From Flavipsychrobacter sp. (GTDB lineage Bacteria; Bacteroidota; Bacteroidia; Chitinophagales; Chitinophagaceae): a stretch of DNA of 39,159 nucleotides. Location: assembly GCA_016786665.1 (NCBI GenBank), contig JAEUVZ010000067.1, forward strand, positions 1-39,159. Direction: 5' to 3'. Of this stretch, positions 8,377-16,100 are shown piece after piece (the stretch's first letter is position 1; every line of letters begins with the position of its first letter). Both the position numbers and the translations under genes were made by a program. The notes beneath the pieces were generated by a model. The model worked only from the letters and a program-made list of their open reading frames with translations. It had not been told where the DNA came from and ran no database searches.

Positions 8377-9366
8377 TCAGAACGTGACGAATGTTGGTTT
8401 TGTCTTCATGATATCATCCATCCTGTCTTTTACCTCCTGTGTGAGCCTGGGGTACACTTCCAGTGCCTTGAGGTTCTCCCTGAGTTGTTCCTCCCTGGTG
8501 GCTCCCAGTATAGCCGTAGTAACGTCAGGATTACTGATGCACCATGCTATGGAAAGGGTAGCCAGGGTGGTTCCCAGTTCTTTTGCTACGGTTTCCAGCT
8601 CGCGCACGCTGGCTATCCGCTCATCGCTAAGGGTACGGTCTTTCAACCATTCAAAACCCTCCAGCCCCAGCCGGGAGTCTGCCGGGATGCCATTATTGTA
8701 CTTACCCGTGAGCAAGCCGGAAGCGAGGGGGCTCCAAATAGTAGTGCCTAACCCAATGTTCCTGAAAATCATCTTATAGTCTACTTCCATCTTATGACGC
8801 TCAAACAGGTTGTACTGTGGTTGCTCCATGGCCGGGCCTTCCAGCCCCAGCTTTTGCGCTATCATATGAGCTTCTACTATTTCCGGGCCTGTCCATTCAC
8901 TGGTTCCCCAGTACAGTATCTTACCCTGCTGAATGAGGGTATTCATGGTGCGCACCACCTCTTCTATCGGAGTATTCCGGTCGGGGCGATGACAGAAGAA
9001 GAGGTCCAGATAATCGAGCTGAAAGCGCCCCAGCGCTTCGTGGCAGGCCTCTGTAATGTGCTTGCGGCTAAGACCCGTTTGATTAGGCTTATTGCTATCC
9101 CCTCTCCAACCAAAGAATACCTTGCTGGAAACAACGTAGGAAGAACGTTCCCAGTTTTTGGATTTGAGTACCCGGCCCATCATCAGCTCACTCTCGCCGC
9201 GGGAATACACTTCTGCGTTGTCGAAGAAATTTATTCCGCTGTCATAAGCCAGCGACATGAGCCTGTCGGATACACTATCATCTAATTGCTTGGCAAAGGT
9301 TACCCAAGACCCGTAGGAAAGCACGCTGAGCTGCAATCCTGTTTTGCCCATTCTTCTGTATTCCAT
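8377..9366 (-). CDS. Aldo/keto reductase (Kv-beta-like group)
   Basis: 329 aa when started at the ATG at 9366 (MEYRRMGKTGLQLSVLSYG). The frame stays open up to 9558, but that extension carries a terminator hairpin and no family similarity. Cytoplasmic NAD(P)H-dependent carbonyl reductase with a TIM-barrel fold. The catalytic tetrad can be placed: D49 and Y54 (FFDNAEVYSRGESE), K82 (VSSKVFF), H126 (LDLFFCHRPD). The C-terminal cofactor region includes TTAILGATREEQLREN. The closest group by pattern is the potassium-channel beta-subunit / YghZ type. Substrate unknown. Single-gene unit with its own terminator. Confidence 0.9.
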   Translation of the reverse strand: MEYRRMGKTGLQLSVLSYGSWVTFAKQLDDSVSDRLMSLAYDSGINFFDNAEVYSRGESELMMGRVLKSKNWERSSYVVSSKVFFGWRGDSNKPNQTGLSRKHITEACHEALGRFQLDYLDLFFCHRPDRNTPIEEVVRTMNTLIQQGKILYWGTSEWTGPEIVEAHMIAQKLGLEGPAMEQPQYNLFERHKMEVDYKMIFRNIGLGTTIWSPLASGLLTGKYNNGIPADSRLGLEGFEWLKDRTLSDERIASVRELETVAKELGTTLATLSIAWCISNPDVTTAILGATREEQLRENLKALEVYPRLTQEVKDRMDDIMKTKPTFVTF

Positions 9367-9532
9367 AAACCTTGAACCGGGATTCTCCGGATTAAACTGA
9401 TTAGCCGGGACTCCCATTTTTTTGTGAAATGATACCCAAATATCGGAAGTGTATTTAATTCCGGGATGGTTATCCCTGATATTAAGATTGGGATTTGTTA
9501 TGACGGCTGGAAACAAGCGTCTTATAAGTAAA

Positions 9533-9556
9533 GAAGGAACACCTGGGTGTTCCTTC
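9533..9556 (-). terminator. Intrinsic terminator of the DUF502-serC-DUF1015 operon
   Basis: Inverted repeat GAAGGAACACC/GGTGTTCCTTC at 9533-9543 and 9546-9556, followed on the minus strand by TTTACTTA. It lies about 45 bp after the DUF1015 stop. Confidence 0.8.
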
Positions 9557-9600
9557 ATATATCGAGTTGTCTTCTGTAATCCCGTGGCGTGGCAGAGAGG

Positions 9601-10842
9601 TTACACGAGGTACACCACCAATCCGTCCCTGGTCTTTGGTTCGAACCAGGTGCTTTTAGGCGGCATTACGTTTCCGCTGTCGGCTACGTTGAAGAGTTGC
9701 TGTATGCTCACCGGATAGCAGGAGAATGCCGCTGCCATATCTCCGCTGTTGACGCGCTTTTCCAACTCTCCCAGCCCACGGATGCCGCCTACAAAATCTA
9801 CCCGCTTATCGGTACGTGGGTCGTTTATGTTCAGCAGCCGGGAAAGGATGTTGTTCTGCAATATGGAAACATCGAGTATGCCAATAGGGTCGTTGCTGAA
9901 GGTGCCGGGCTTTACCGTGAGGTGAAACCATGCGCCGGCGATGAACATGCCAAATTCGTGCGGCTTCTGCGGCCTGTATGCCTCAGCACCCAGTTTCTCG
10001 ATCTCAAAGTCGGTTTTCAAGGCTTCTATGAAATCTTCCGTGGTCATTCCATTGAGGTCTTTCACCACCCGGTTGTAATCCATTATTTCCAACTGGCTTT
10101 CCGGGAAAATGGCAGTGATGAAATAATTGAATGACTCATCGCCTGTAATAGACATCCCCGCCTCTCTCATTTCCTGGCATACCTTTCCGGCAGAAGCCGC
10201 GCGGTGGTGGCCATCGGCGATATAGGTGGCCGGTACCTCTTCATCGAACAGGCGGCTGATGATAGAGCACTTTGCATAATCGTTAATCACCCAAAATGTA
10301 TGGCGTATGCCGTCTTCCGATTTGAAATCGTTTTCGGGCTGGTGAGCCTGCTTCCAGTCTGCGATTATCTGCTGCACCTCACTGTGGTCTTTGTACGCCA
10401 GGAAAACTATCCCGGTTTGCGCACGTGTTGTTTTAATGTGGTTGATACGGTCCAGCTCCTTTTCGGGGCGTGTGAACTCGTGTTTTTTAATAATACCGTT
10501 GAAATAGTCGTCGCAGGAAGAGCCACAGATAAGGCCTGTTTGTGAACGTCCGTTCATCTCCAGTTCGTAAATATAGTAGCAGGGTTCATCGTCCTGTATC
10601 ATTGTTCTGTCGGCCACCCACTGGTCGAGCGTTTCCTTGGCCTTTTCATAGACAGGGGCGGTGTGTACGTCCACGTTCTCCGCCAGGTCTATTTCTGAAC
10701 GGGTAACATGGTAAAAGTTGTACGGGTCTTTCCTGAATTGCCGTGCCTCCGCAACGTTTACCACATCGTAGGGTAATGTTGCCATTAATGGTGCTATTTC
10801 TTTCCTGGGCCTGAGGCCTTTAAAGGGGATAATCTTTGCCAT
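9601..10842 (-). CDS. DUF1015 family protein
   Basis: 413 aa, full length for the family. The N-terminus MAKIIPFKGLRP with LPYDVVNVAEAR is diagnostic of DUF1015 (COG4198). Inside is ATYIADGHHRAASA (about residues 205-218), a conserved His-rich, ParB/Srx-like motif that suggests nucleotide chemistry. The biochemical activity is not established as far as I know. In many genomes this gene sits with serine-biosynthesis genes. Here it follows serC by 31 bp on the same strand and precedes the operon terminator, so a role connected to serine/phosphoserine metabolism is a reasonable inference from context only. Confidence 0.9.
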   Translation of the reverse strand: MAKIIPFKGLRPRKEIAPLMATLPYDVVNVAEARQFRKDPYNFYHVTRSEIDLAENVDVHTAPVYEKAKETLDQWVADRTMIQDDEPCYYIYELEMNGRSQTGLICGSSCDDYFNGIIKKHEFTRPEKELDRINHIKTTRAQTGIVFLAYKDHSEVQQIIADWKQAHQPENDFKSEDGIRHTFWVINDYAKCSIISRLFDEEVPATYIADGHHRAASAGKVCQEMREAGMSITGDESFNYFITAIFPESQLEIMDYNRVVKDLNGMTTEDFIEALKTDFEIEKLGAEAYRPQKPHEFGMFIAGAWFHLTVKPGTFSNDPIGILDVSILQNNILSRLLNINDPRTDKRVDFVGGIRGLGELEKRVNSGDMAAAFSCYPVSIQQLFNVADSGNVMPPKSTWFEPKTRDGLVVYLV

Positions 10843-10873
10843 ACTCCAAACCCCGGGACGGGCTTTTTGTTTT

Positions 10874-11965
10874 TTATTTATTAATAGATATTAGTTCAAA
10901 TTCTTTCAGCACAGCTACCAGCTTTTCCACGTCTTGCAGCGTGATAGCGTTGTATAAGGATACCCGAAGGCCGCCCACTGAGCGATGGCCCTCCAGCCCC
11001 GTGATACCGTGCCGGGCACACAAATGTACGAATGCTTTCCCGGTTGCTTCGCTGCCGGCACGGAAACAAACATTCATGGCACTTCTATGGTCCTTCCTGC
11101 TTACCACCGGCTGAAATACCGTACTGGCATCGAGCGCAGCATACAGCGCTTCCGCCTTTTGCGTATTCTCCCTTTGTATGACCTCAATGCCCTTGTTCTT
11201 TATCCACCGGAGCATGAGCATGGATACATAGATAGCATACACCGGTGGTGTATTCAGCACGGAGTTCTTAGCCGCATGGGCGGCATAGCTGAGCATGGGC
11301 GGCATAGCCCGCACCGTGCGCTCCAGAAGGCTGCGGTGCACTACGGCAAGCGTTACCCCTGCGGGGCCAATATTCTTCTGCGCACAGGCGTAGAACATAG
11401 CATAGCGCGTGTACGGGACCGGCCGGCTGAAAATATCGCTGCTCATGTCTGCCACCAGGGGCGCCCCGGCCTGTGGGATTTGATTCCACTGTGTTCCGTA
11501 AATGGTATTGTTGGTAGTATAGTGCAGATAGGCATAGTGGCCGATGGCTGGGGGCAGGGAGGGTAGCTCCCTGTAATTCAGCTCCCGGCTGCCGGCCAGC
11601 GTTTCAATGTTGCCGTAATAGCCGGCGTAGTCCATTGCTTCCGCCGACCAGTGACCGCTGTCGATATAGGCGGCCGTTTGTCCTTCTCCTAAAAAATTCA
11701 TGGGTATCATGCTGAACTGCAGGCGGCCGCCACCGGGGAGCCAGAGCACCTCGTAATCGGCACCAATACCCGTAATATCCCTGACCAGCTGTTTGCTTTC
11801 TTCCAGAATAGCATTGAAGTGCGCACCGCGGTGTGGGAGGCTGAGCACTGAGATTCCGGTGCCCTGGTAGCTGAGTATAGCCTCCGCCGCTTCGCTGAGT
11901 ACCTGCTGCGGCAGGGCTGCCGGCCCCGAGCCAAAATTGATTATATTTTGCTGCGAAAGGCTCAA
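10874..11965 (-). CDS. serC: Phosphoserine aminotransferase
   Basis: 363 aa. PLP enzyme converting 3-phosphohydroxypyruvate plus glutamate to O-phosphoserine (serine, and in some bacteria pyridoxine, biosynthesis). NFGSGPAALP opens the protein (10-19). The PLP-binding lysine is K197 in ACAQKNIGPAG. RGLRVSLYNA-type sequence (VGGLRVSLYNA) and GLEGHRSVGG near the end match the substrate-binding Arg region. The start codon is TTG: it is the only start after the in-frame stop at 11971-11969, and it overlaps the upstream DUF502 stop as TTGA, implying translational coupling. Upstream is DUF502, downstream is DUF1015. No serA or serB is present in the window. Confidence 0.95.
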   Translation of the reverse strand: MSLSQQNIINFGSGPAALPQQVLSEAAEAILSYQGTGISVLSLPHRGAHFNAILEESKQLVRDITGIGADYEVLWLPGGGRLQFSMIPMNFLGEGQTAAYIDSGHWSAEAMDYAGYYGNIETLAGSRELNYRELPSLPPAIGHYAYLHYTTNNTIYGTQWNQIPQAGAPLVADMSSDIFSRPVPYTRYAMFYACAQKNIGPAGVTLAVVHRSLLERTVRAMPPMLSYAAHAAKNSVLNTPPVYAIYVSMLMLRWIKNKGIEVIQRENTQKAEALYAALDASTVFQPVVSRKDHRSAMNVCFRAGSEATGKAFVHLCARHGITGLEGHRSVGGLRVSLYNAITLQDVEKLVAVLKEFELISINK

Positions 11966-12543
11966 TTTTTATCGTCGACGTGGCTGGTGATACCCCCGCT
12001 CACGGCAAATTTCATCGCCTCGGCGGAAGTCATATTCTCAATAGGTTTTATGTTTTGCTTTTCGGTAACGACCACCCAGCCGGAAATAGCATAGGAATGC
12101 GGCAGGTAAACGGCAATCATACCCGGCAGGTTCATTTCGGAAAGATCGTCCTGGGTAACAAAACCTACCCTCCAAAGTTCCGGGCTGTTGCTGGTTTTAA
12201 GCAATACTGCTTTATTGAACTTCTTTTTGTCTCCCACAAAGGAGTCAAGAACATCTTTGATGGAAGAGTAGATGTATTTGATACCGGGGGTGTGCTCCAT
12301 GAGGTGGTTGAACCCCTCGAACAACATTCGCCCAATGAAGAGGCGGGTACCGAGGTAGCCCACTACTGTTACAATAGCTATAATGGTTATGAAACCGAGC
12401 CCCCGGGGAAACTGCTGCACCGGCAGCAGGCTGTCAACGCTATCGAACACGGTGTAAATAACATATGCCGTGATAGCAATCGGGCTAATGATAAGCAGCC
12501 CCTGCAAAAATGAGCGAAACAGTATGGCGGCCAATCGTCGCAT
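11962..12543 (-). CDS. DUF502 family membrane protein
   Basis: 193 aa from the ATG at 12543. The open frame reaches 12711, but the part before MRRLAAILFRSFLQGL is not family-like. Two transmembrane segments are evident (FLQGLLIISPIAITAYVIYTVF and LGFITIIAIVTVVGYLGTRLF, about residues 12-33 and 51-71). A soluble domain follows with HTPGIKYIYSSIKDVLDSF and LWRVGFVTQDD, all typical of DUF502. Function unknown. First gene of the DUF502-serC-DUF1015 operon. A TTG-N22-TACCTTTG promoter puts its -7 box only 4 nt from the start codon, so the mRNA is probably leaderless. Confidence 0.88.
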   Translation of the reverse strand: MRRLAAILFRSFLQGLLIISPIAITAYVIYTVFDSVDSLLPVQQFPRGLGFITIIAIVTVVGYLGTRLFIGRMLFEGFNHLMEHTPGIKYIYSSIKDVLDSFVGDKKKFNKAVLLKTSNSPELWRVGFVTQDDLSEMNLPGMIAVYLPHSYAISGWVVVTEKQNIKPIENMTSAEAMKFAVSGGITSHVDDKN

Positions 12544-12547
12544 GGCG

Positions 12548-12580
12548 CAAAGGTAGGTAAAAGCAGTAAGGAGGGAGCAA
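12548..12580 (-). promoter_or_regulatory. Promoter of the DUF502-serC operon (leaderless)
   Basis: On the minus strand: TTG (12580-12578), 22 nt, TACCTTTG (12555-12548), a perfect TAnnTTTG -7 box of the Bacteroidota vegetative sigma factor. Only 4 nt separate it from the ATG. Confidence 0.6.
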
Positions 12581-12584
12581 TCCC

Positions 12585-12613
12585 TTGTTATTTCTAAATC
12601 ATTCCTATTTTTA
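12585..12613 (+). promoter_or_regulatory. Promoter of the PagL-like tandem genes
   Basis: TTG (12585-12587), 18 nt, TATTTTTA (12606-12613), one mismatch to TAnnTTTG, 24 nt before the proposed TTG start at 12638. It interleaves with the divergent DUF502 promoter. Confidence 0.45.
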
Positions 12614-12637
12614 GAACTGAAAAGAGCTATTACAACA

Positions 12638-13765
12638 TTGCCGGCTAGCCTCAGATACCTTTTCTGCTTATCGGCGCTGATAAGCACCATATCCACCCGC
12701 GCCCAGGACAATCCCTGGGCGGGCTATGGCGTGGAGGCAGCCTATGTAAGCGGTAAAATCTTTAAGCATTCTGAAAAATTTAAAGGGCCTATACCCGACT
12801 ACTCGCAAGCCATAGACATAAACCTACTGCAGCAGACACGAGGCAACAAGCTGTGGCAACAGCGGAGGAATTACCCCCTGGTGGGGATAGGGATTACCTA
12901 TACCGACTATGGCATGGACTCGGTGTACGGGAAATGTATAGGCGCCTACCCGATACTGCAGCTGCCCCTGGTGCGAGGCAAAAAGCTGGAATGGACACTG
13001 CGATTAGGACTTGGCGTAGGGTATGTAACCCGAACGTATGAGCGAGTACCGACCTTTGACACCATTAACAATGCCATAGGCGGGCACCTCAACAACTTTA
13101 CGATGTTTGCGACGGACCTGCGCTATAAGATAAACGACCAGTGGGCGGTGAGCCTGGGAGGCAACTTCAGCCATATATCAGACGGTGCGTGGCGGCAGCC
13201 AAACCTGGGGGTAAATATGTATGGCGGGCACGTGGCTGTGCGGTACTTCCCCGTAAGCAGCAAACCGGAGCGCAAGAACGATGTGCTGCTGCCGCAGAAG
13301 AACCGGTGGCTGCTGCAGGCCAGAATGGGCTTTTCGGCAAATGAATATGCGATAGCTGACGGCCCCCTGTATCCCATATATGTAGCATCCGTATTCGCCA
13401 GCAAACGATACGCCTCGAAAAACAAGGCCTATGCCGGCCTGGATTATTCTTATCACCCCGGCATCACCGCCTTTATGCGCAACAATGAAATATCGCCGGG
13501 GCTTGAAGCCCAGAACTCGTGGAAAAGCGCAGCTTTTGTAGGAAACGAATTCCTTTTCGGCCGGCTGGGACTGGTGCTGCAGGTAGGCTTTTACCTGCAG
13601 CAGGCCTACCTACGCTCGCATAAGTACTACCAAAAACTAGGATACAACTTCTACCTGGTGCAGAACGAGCAAGGCGCGGTGAAAGAACTGTGCGTGTATA
13701 CCATGCTGAAGACACACAGAACGCAGGCTGAATTCATTGAATTTGGCGTGGGGCTTGGGTTGTAG
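12638..13765 (+). CDS. PagL-like outer-membrane lipid A deacylase / acyloxyacyl hydrolase family protein (copy 1)
   Basis: 375 aa from a TTG codon. No ATG precedes the signal peptide (LRYLFCLSALISTISTRAQ). The TTG start also makes its residue numbering match the downstream paralog exactly: H179 and S181 fall at the same positions in both. The centre is beta-rich with TDLRYKINDQWAVSLGGNFSHISDGAWRQPNLGVN, and HIS(D/N)G resembles the H-x-S-N catalytic segment of PagL lipid A 3-O-deacylases. I could not place the third catalytic residue (Glu in PagL), so activity is unproven. The protein is about twice the length of PagL, with a second barrel-like half. 29 bp separate it from copy 2, so one operon is likely. 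Confidence 0.65.
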   Translation: MPASLRYLFCLSALISTISTRAQDNPWAGYGVEAAYVSGKIFKHSEKFKGPIPDYSQAIDINLLQQTRGNKLWQQRRNYPLVGIGITYTDYGMDSVYGKCIGAYPILQLPLVRGKKLEWTLRLGLGVGYVTRTYERVPTFDTINNAIGGHLNNFTMFATDLRYKINDQWAVSLGGNFSHISDGAWRQPNLGVNMYGGHVAVRYFPVSSKPERKNDVLLPQKNRWLLQARMGFSANEYAIADGPLYPIYVASVFASKRYASKNKAYAGLDYSYHPGITAFMRNNEISPGLEAQNSWKSAAFVGNEFLFGRLGLVLQVGFYLQQAYLRSHKYYQKLGYNFYLVQNEQGAVKELCVYTMLKTHRTQAEFIEFGVGLGL

Positions 13766-13794
13766 TCCGCCTGGTTTACTTATCTTGTTGCACT

Positions 13795-14925
13795 ATGCAT
13801 TGCGCGAAGCCCATAGCTCTACTTATAACCCTGCTACTGGCGGGAGGCTACCTATATGCACAGGAAGCCGGTAGCCTTGACGGATACGGCATAGAGCTAA
13901 ACCCGATGGCCGGCAAAATAATAAAGCACAACTATAAATTCCCGCCCATCCCGGCCTTATCGGGAGGGATAGACATCAACCTGCTGAAACAAACCGATGG
14001 CCGCAAGGAGTGGCAGCAACGCCGCAACTATCCCCAGGTGGGGCTGGGCATTACCTATACCCACTATGGGGACAAAGATATATACGGGCACTGCATAGGC
14101 GTGTACCCCGTGCTACCACTAACGATACGCAAAGGCAAACACCTGGAATGGACCGTGAAGCTGGGAATAGGGGTGGGCTATGTGAGCCGCAACTTTGAGC
14201 GCAGCCCCGGTTGGGATACCCTCAATAACCTGATAGGCAGCAAACTCAACAACTTTACCATAGGAGGAACTGACCTGCGCTACCGTGTAAACGAACACCT
14301 GTGGCTGCAAGCAGGCATTATGGTAACCCATATATCGAACGGAAGCTTCCGGATGCCGAACCTGGGGTTAAACCTGGCGACCGGGCACGTGGGCATCCGC
14401 TACTACCCGGGCAACCCACAACCCAAACGAATAAGCCGGGAGCTGCCCCGGCTGAGCAATCGCTGGCTGCTGCAAGCGCGGATGGGCATTGGTTTTTCGG
14501 AAATAGGGGCAAACGACGGGCCGCTGTACCCGGTGTATCTCCCCTCCCTGTTCGTAAGCCGGCGCTATGGCAGCCGGAACAAAGTATTTGCAGGAATAGA
14601 CCTTACTTACTATAAAAACGTGGAAGCATTCCAGCGGAATAACGAAATAAACCCCGGTTCCGAGGCGTGGCACGCCACGCAAGGCTCCGTGTTTGTTGGC
14701 AATGAATTTCTACTGGGCCGCTTTGGACTAATAGTGCAGGTGTGCGTGCCCTATAAACGGACCATGCGCGCCAATGAGGGAATGTACTTTGAAAAGCTGG
14801 GCTACAACTTCTACGTGCTAAAAGCGGAAGATGGACCCATAAAAGAGCTGACACTGCATACCTACATAAAGGCGAACAAGTTTGAGGCGGACCTTATTGA
14901 GTTTGGATTAGGAATAGGCTTATAG
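13795..14925 (+). CDS. PagL-like outer-membrane lipid A deacylase / acyloxyacyl hydrolase family protein (copy 2)
   Basis: 376 aa from an ATG with signal peptide MHCAKPIALLITLLLAGGYLYAQ. It is collinear with copy 1 over its whole length: shared GIDINLLKQT, QQRRNYPQVGLGITYT, HLEWT-KLGIGVGYV, TDLRYRVN, THISNGSFRMPNLGLN (H179, S181), NRWLLQARMG, NEINPGSEAW, VGNEFLLGRFGL, KLGYNFY, LIEFGLGIGL. It is closer than copy 1 to the PagL motif because it keeps Asn after the Ser. If it is an enzyme it would remove acyl chains from lipid A in the outer membrane. Its neighbour kdsD also concerns LPS, converges on it and overlaps its last 6 bp. Confidence 0.65.
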   Translation: MHCAKPIALLITLLLAGGYLYAQEAGSLDGYGIELNPMAGKIIKHNYKFPPIPALSGGIDINLLKQTDGRKEWQQRRNYPQVGLGITYTHYGDKDIYGHCIGVYPVLPLTIRKGKHLEWTVKLGIGVGYVSRNFERSPGWDTLNNLIGSKLNNFTIGGTDLRYRVNEHLWLQAGIMVTHISNGSFRMPNLGLNLATGHVGIRYYPGNPQPKRISRELPRLSNRWLLQARMGIGFSEIGANDGPLYPVYLPSLFVSRRYGSRNKVFAGIDLTYYKNVEAFQRNNEINPGSEAWHATQGSVFVGNEFLLGRFGLIVQVCVPYKRTMRANEGMYFEKLGYNFYVLKAEDGPIKELTLHTYIKANKFEADLIEFGLGIGL

Positions 14926-15888
14926 CAGCCCCTCCTTCACCAGGTCGTGAAGGTGCAGGATGCCATCGTAGCGGCCATTGGCAGTAACCACGAGCTGCGT
15001 TATGTTGTGGTTTCGCATTAACTCCAGCGCATTCACCGCCAGCTCATCGCCGGCAATGGACCTGGGATTGGGCGAACAGATATCGGCGGCTGTAAGCGCC
15101 GCGGTATTCTCGTGTTTTTCCAGCATCCGGCGCAAATCGCCATCGGTGATAATGCCCTTAATATTCTGAGCATCGTCCAGCACCACTGCCGCACCCAGGC
15201 GCTTGCTGGATATCTCGTAAATAATTTCCTTAATAGTGCTGCTTTCCTTCACCTCGGGCTTGTGGTTCATATTGCTGAGGTCGGATACACGCAGGTAAAG
15301 GCGCTTGCCCAGCGCCCCACCGGGATGAAACCGGGCAAAATCCTCTGTAGAGAAGCCCTTCAGGTTGAGGAGACAGACCGCGATAGCATCACCCATTACC
15401 AGCTGCGCCGTAGTGCTGGTAGTGGGTGCAAGATTGTTGGGGCACGCTTCCTTTTCCACGGTACAGTTGACCAGGTGATCGGCATTTGCAGCCAGGTATG
15501 AATCGGACTTGCCGCACAAGGCTATTACCGGATTGCCAAAGTTCTTGATGAGTGGTATCAGTACTTTTATTTCGGGGCTTTCGCCACTCTTGGAAATGAT
15601 GATGACCACATCGTCCTGCTGCACCATACCCAAGTCGCCATGTATGGCATCAGCGGCATGCATGAAAAGCGCGGGCGTGCCCGTGCTATTGAACGTAGCC
15701 GCTATCTTCTGCGCGATAATCGCACTCTTGCCAATACCGGTAACGACCACGCGCCCTTTAGACTCATGTATGGCCCGTACCGCTTCTGCAAAAGCATCGT
15801 TTATATAACGCATCAGTTCTTTTACCGACTGTGCCTGTAATTCTATGGTTTCCAAAGCCTGAACAAGGACTTGCTGTGTAGCGAACAT
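14920..15888 (-). CDS. kdsD: Arabinose-5-phosphate isomerase (KpsF/GutQ family)
   Basis: 322 aa, family length. It interconverts ribulose-5-phosphate and arabinose-5-phosphate, the first step of Kdo synthesis for LPS. The SIS domain spans about 35-180, with GIGKSA (51-56), the HAADAIHGDLG substrate segment (77-87), SKSGES (99-104), APTTSTTAQL (154-163) and FHPGGALGKRL (188-198). Two CBS domains follow (about 205-260 and 268-322), including GIITDGDLRRMLE. All expected parts are intact. A TATATTTG -7 box lies 4 nt before the ATG. No other Kdo gene is in the window, but the adjacent PagL-like genes are also outer-membrane related. Confidence 0.92.
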   Translation of the reverse strand: MFATQQVLVQALETIELQAQSVKELMRYINDAFAEAVRAIHESKGRVVVTGIGKSAIIAQKIAATFNSTGTPALFMHAADAIHGDLGMVQQDDVVIIISKSGESPEIKVLIPLIKNFGNPVIALCGKSDSYLAANADHLVNCTVEKEACPNNLAPTTSTTAQLVMGDAIAVCLLNLKGFSTEDFARFHPGGALGKRLYLRVSDLSNMNHKPEVKESSTIKEIIYEISSKRLGAAVVLDDAQNIKGIITDGDLRRMLEKHENTAALTAADICSPNPRSIAGDELAVNALELMRNHNITQLVVTANGRYDGILHLHDLVKEGLL

Positions 15889-15892
15889 GGAG

Positions 15893-15900
15893 CAAATATA
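15893..15900 (-). promoter_or_regulatory. -7 promoter box of kdsD
   Basis: TATATTTG on the minus strand, a perfect TAnnTTTG, ending 4 nt before the ATG at 15888. I see no clear -33 TTTG at the right distance. Confidence 0.4.
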
Positions 15901-16080
15901 CCCCCTAAGCCCCTAAAGGGGGAATTTTTTTGCCCTATGTCTCCAACCGCGGAGGGTTGGTTTGATGCCCTTTGCGCAGCCCTTAAGCCACTAACGATAG
16001 CAGCCTCACCGCACAGGAGTCTTCCGCGCCTGTAATGACGGCAACGGAAAAGAGTTGTGAAGCCCCTTCAGGGGTTTGGG
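15901..16080. repeat. G/C-run palindromic intergenic elements between kdsD and lutB
   Basis: This divergent intergenic region holds three short palindromes: CCCCCT/AGGGGG (15901-15906 and 15917-15922) followed by seven T; CCAACC/GGTTGG (15943-15948 and 15955-15960); and CCCC-TTCA-GGGG (16063-16074) followed by TTTGGGGTTTTT. They look like the CCCCTAAAGGGG-type repeats scattered between genes in many Bacteroidota, not like terminators of the flanking genes, which both point away from here. Confidence 0.45.
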
Positions 16081-16100
16081 GTTTTTATTACTTTTATGGC

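Noticed and set aside
9367-9558. Upstream extension of the aldo/keto reductase frame
   Set aside because: It contains the terminator hairpin of the upstream operon, and the conserved family N-terminus begins at 9366.
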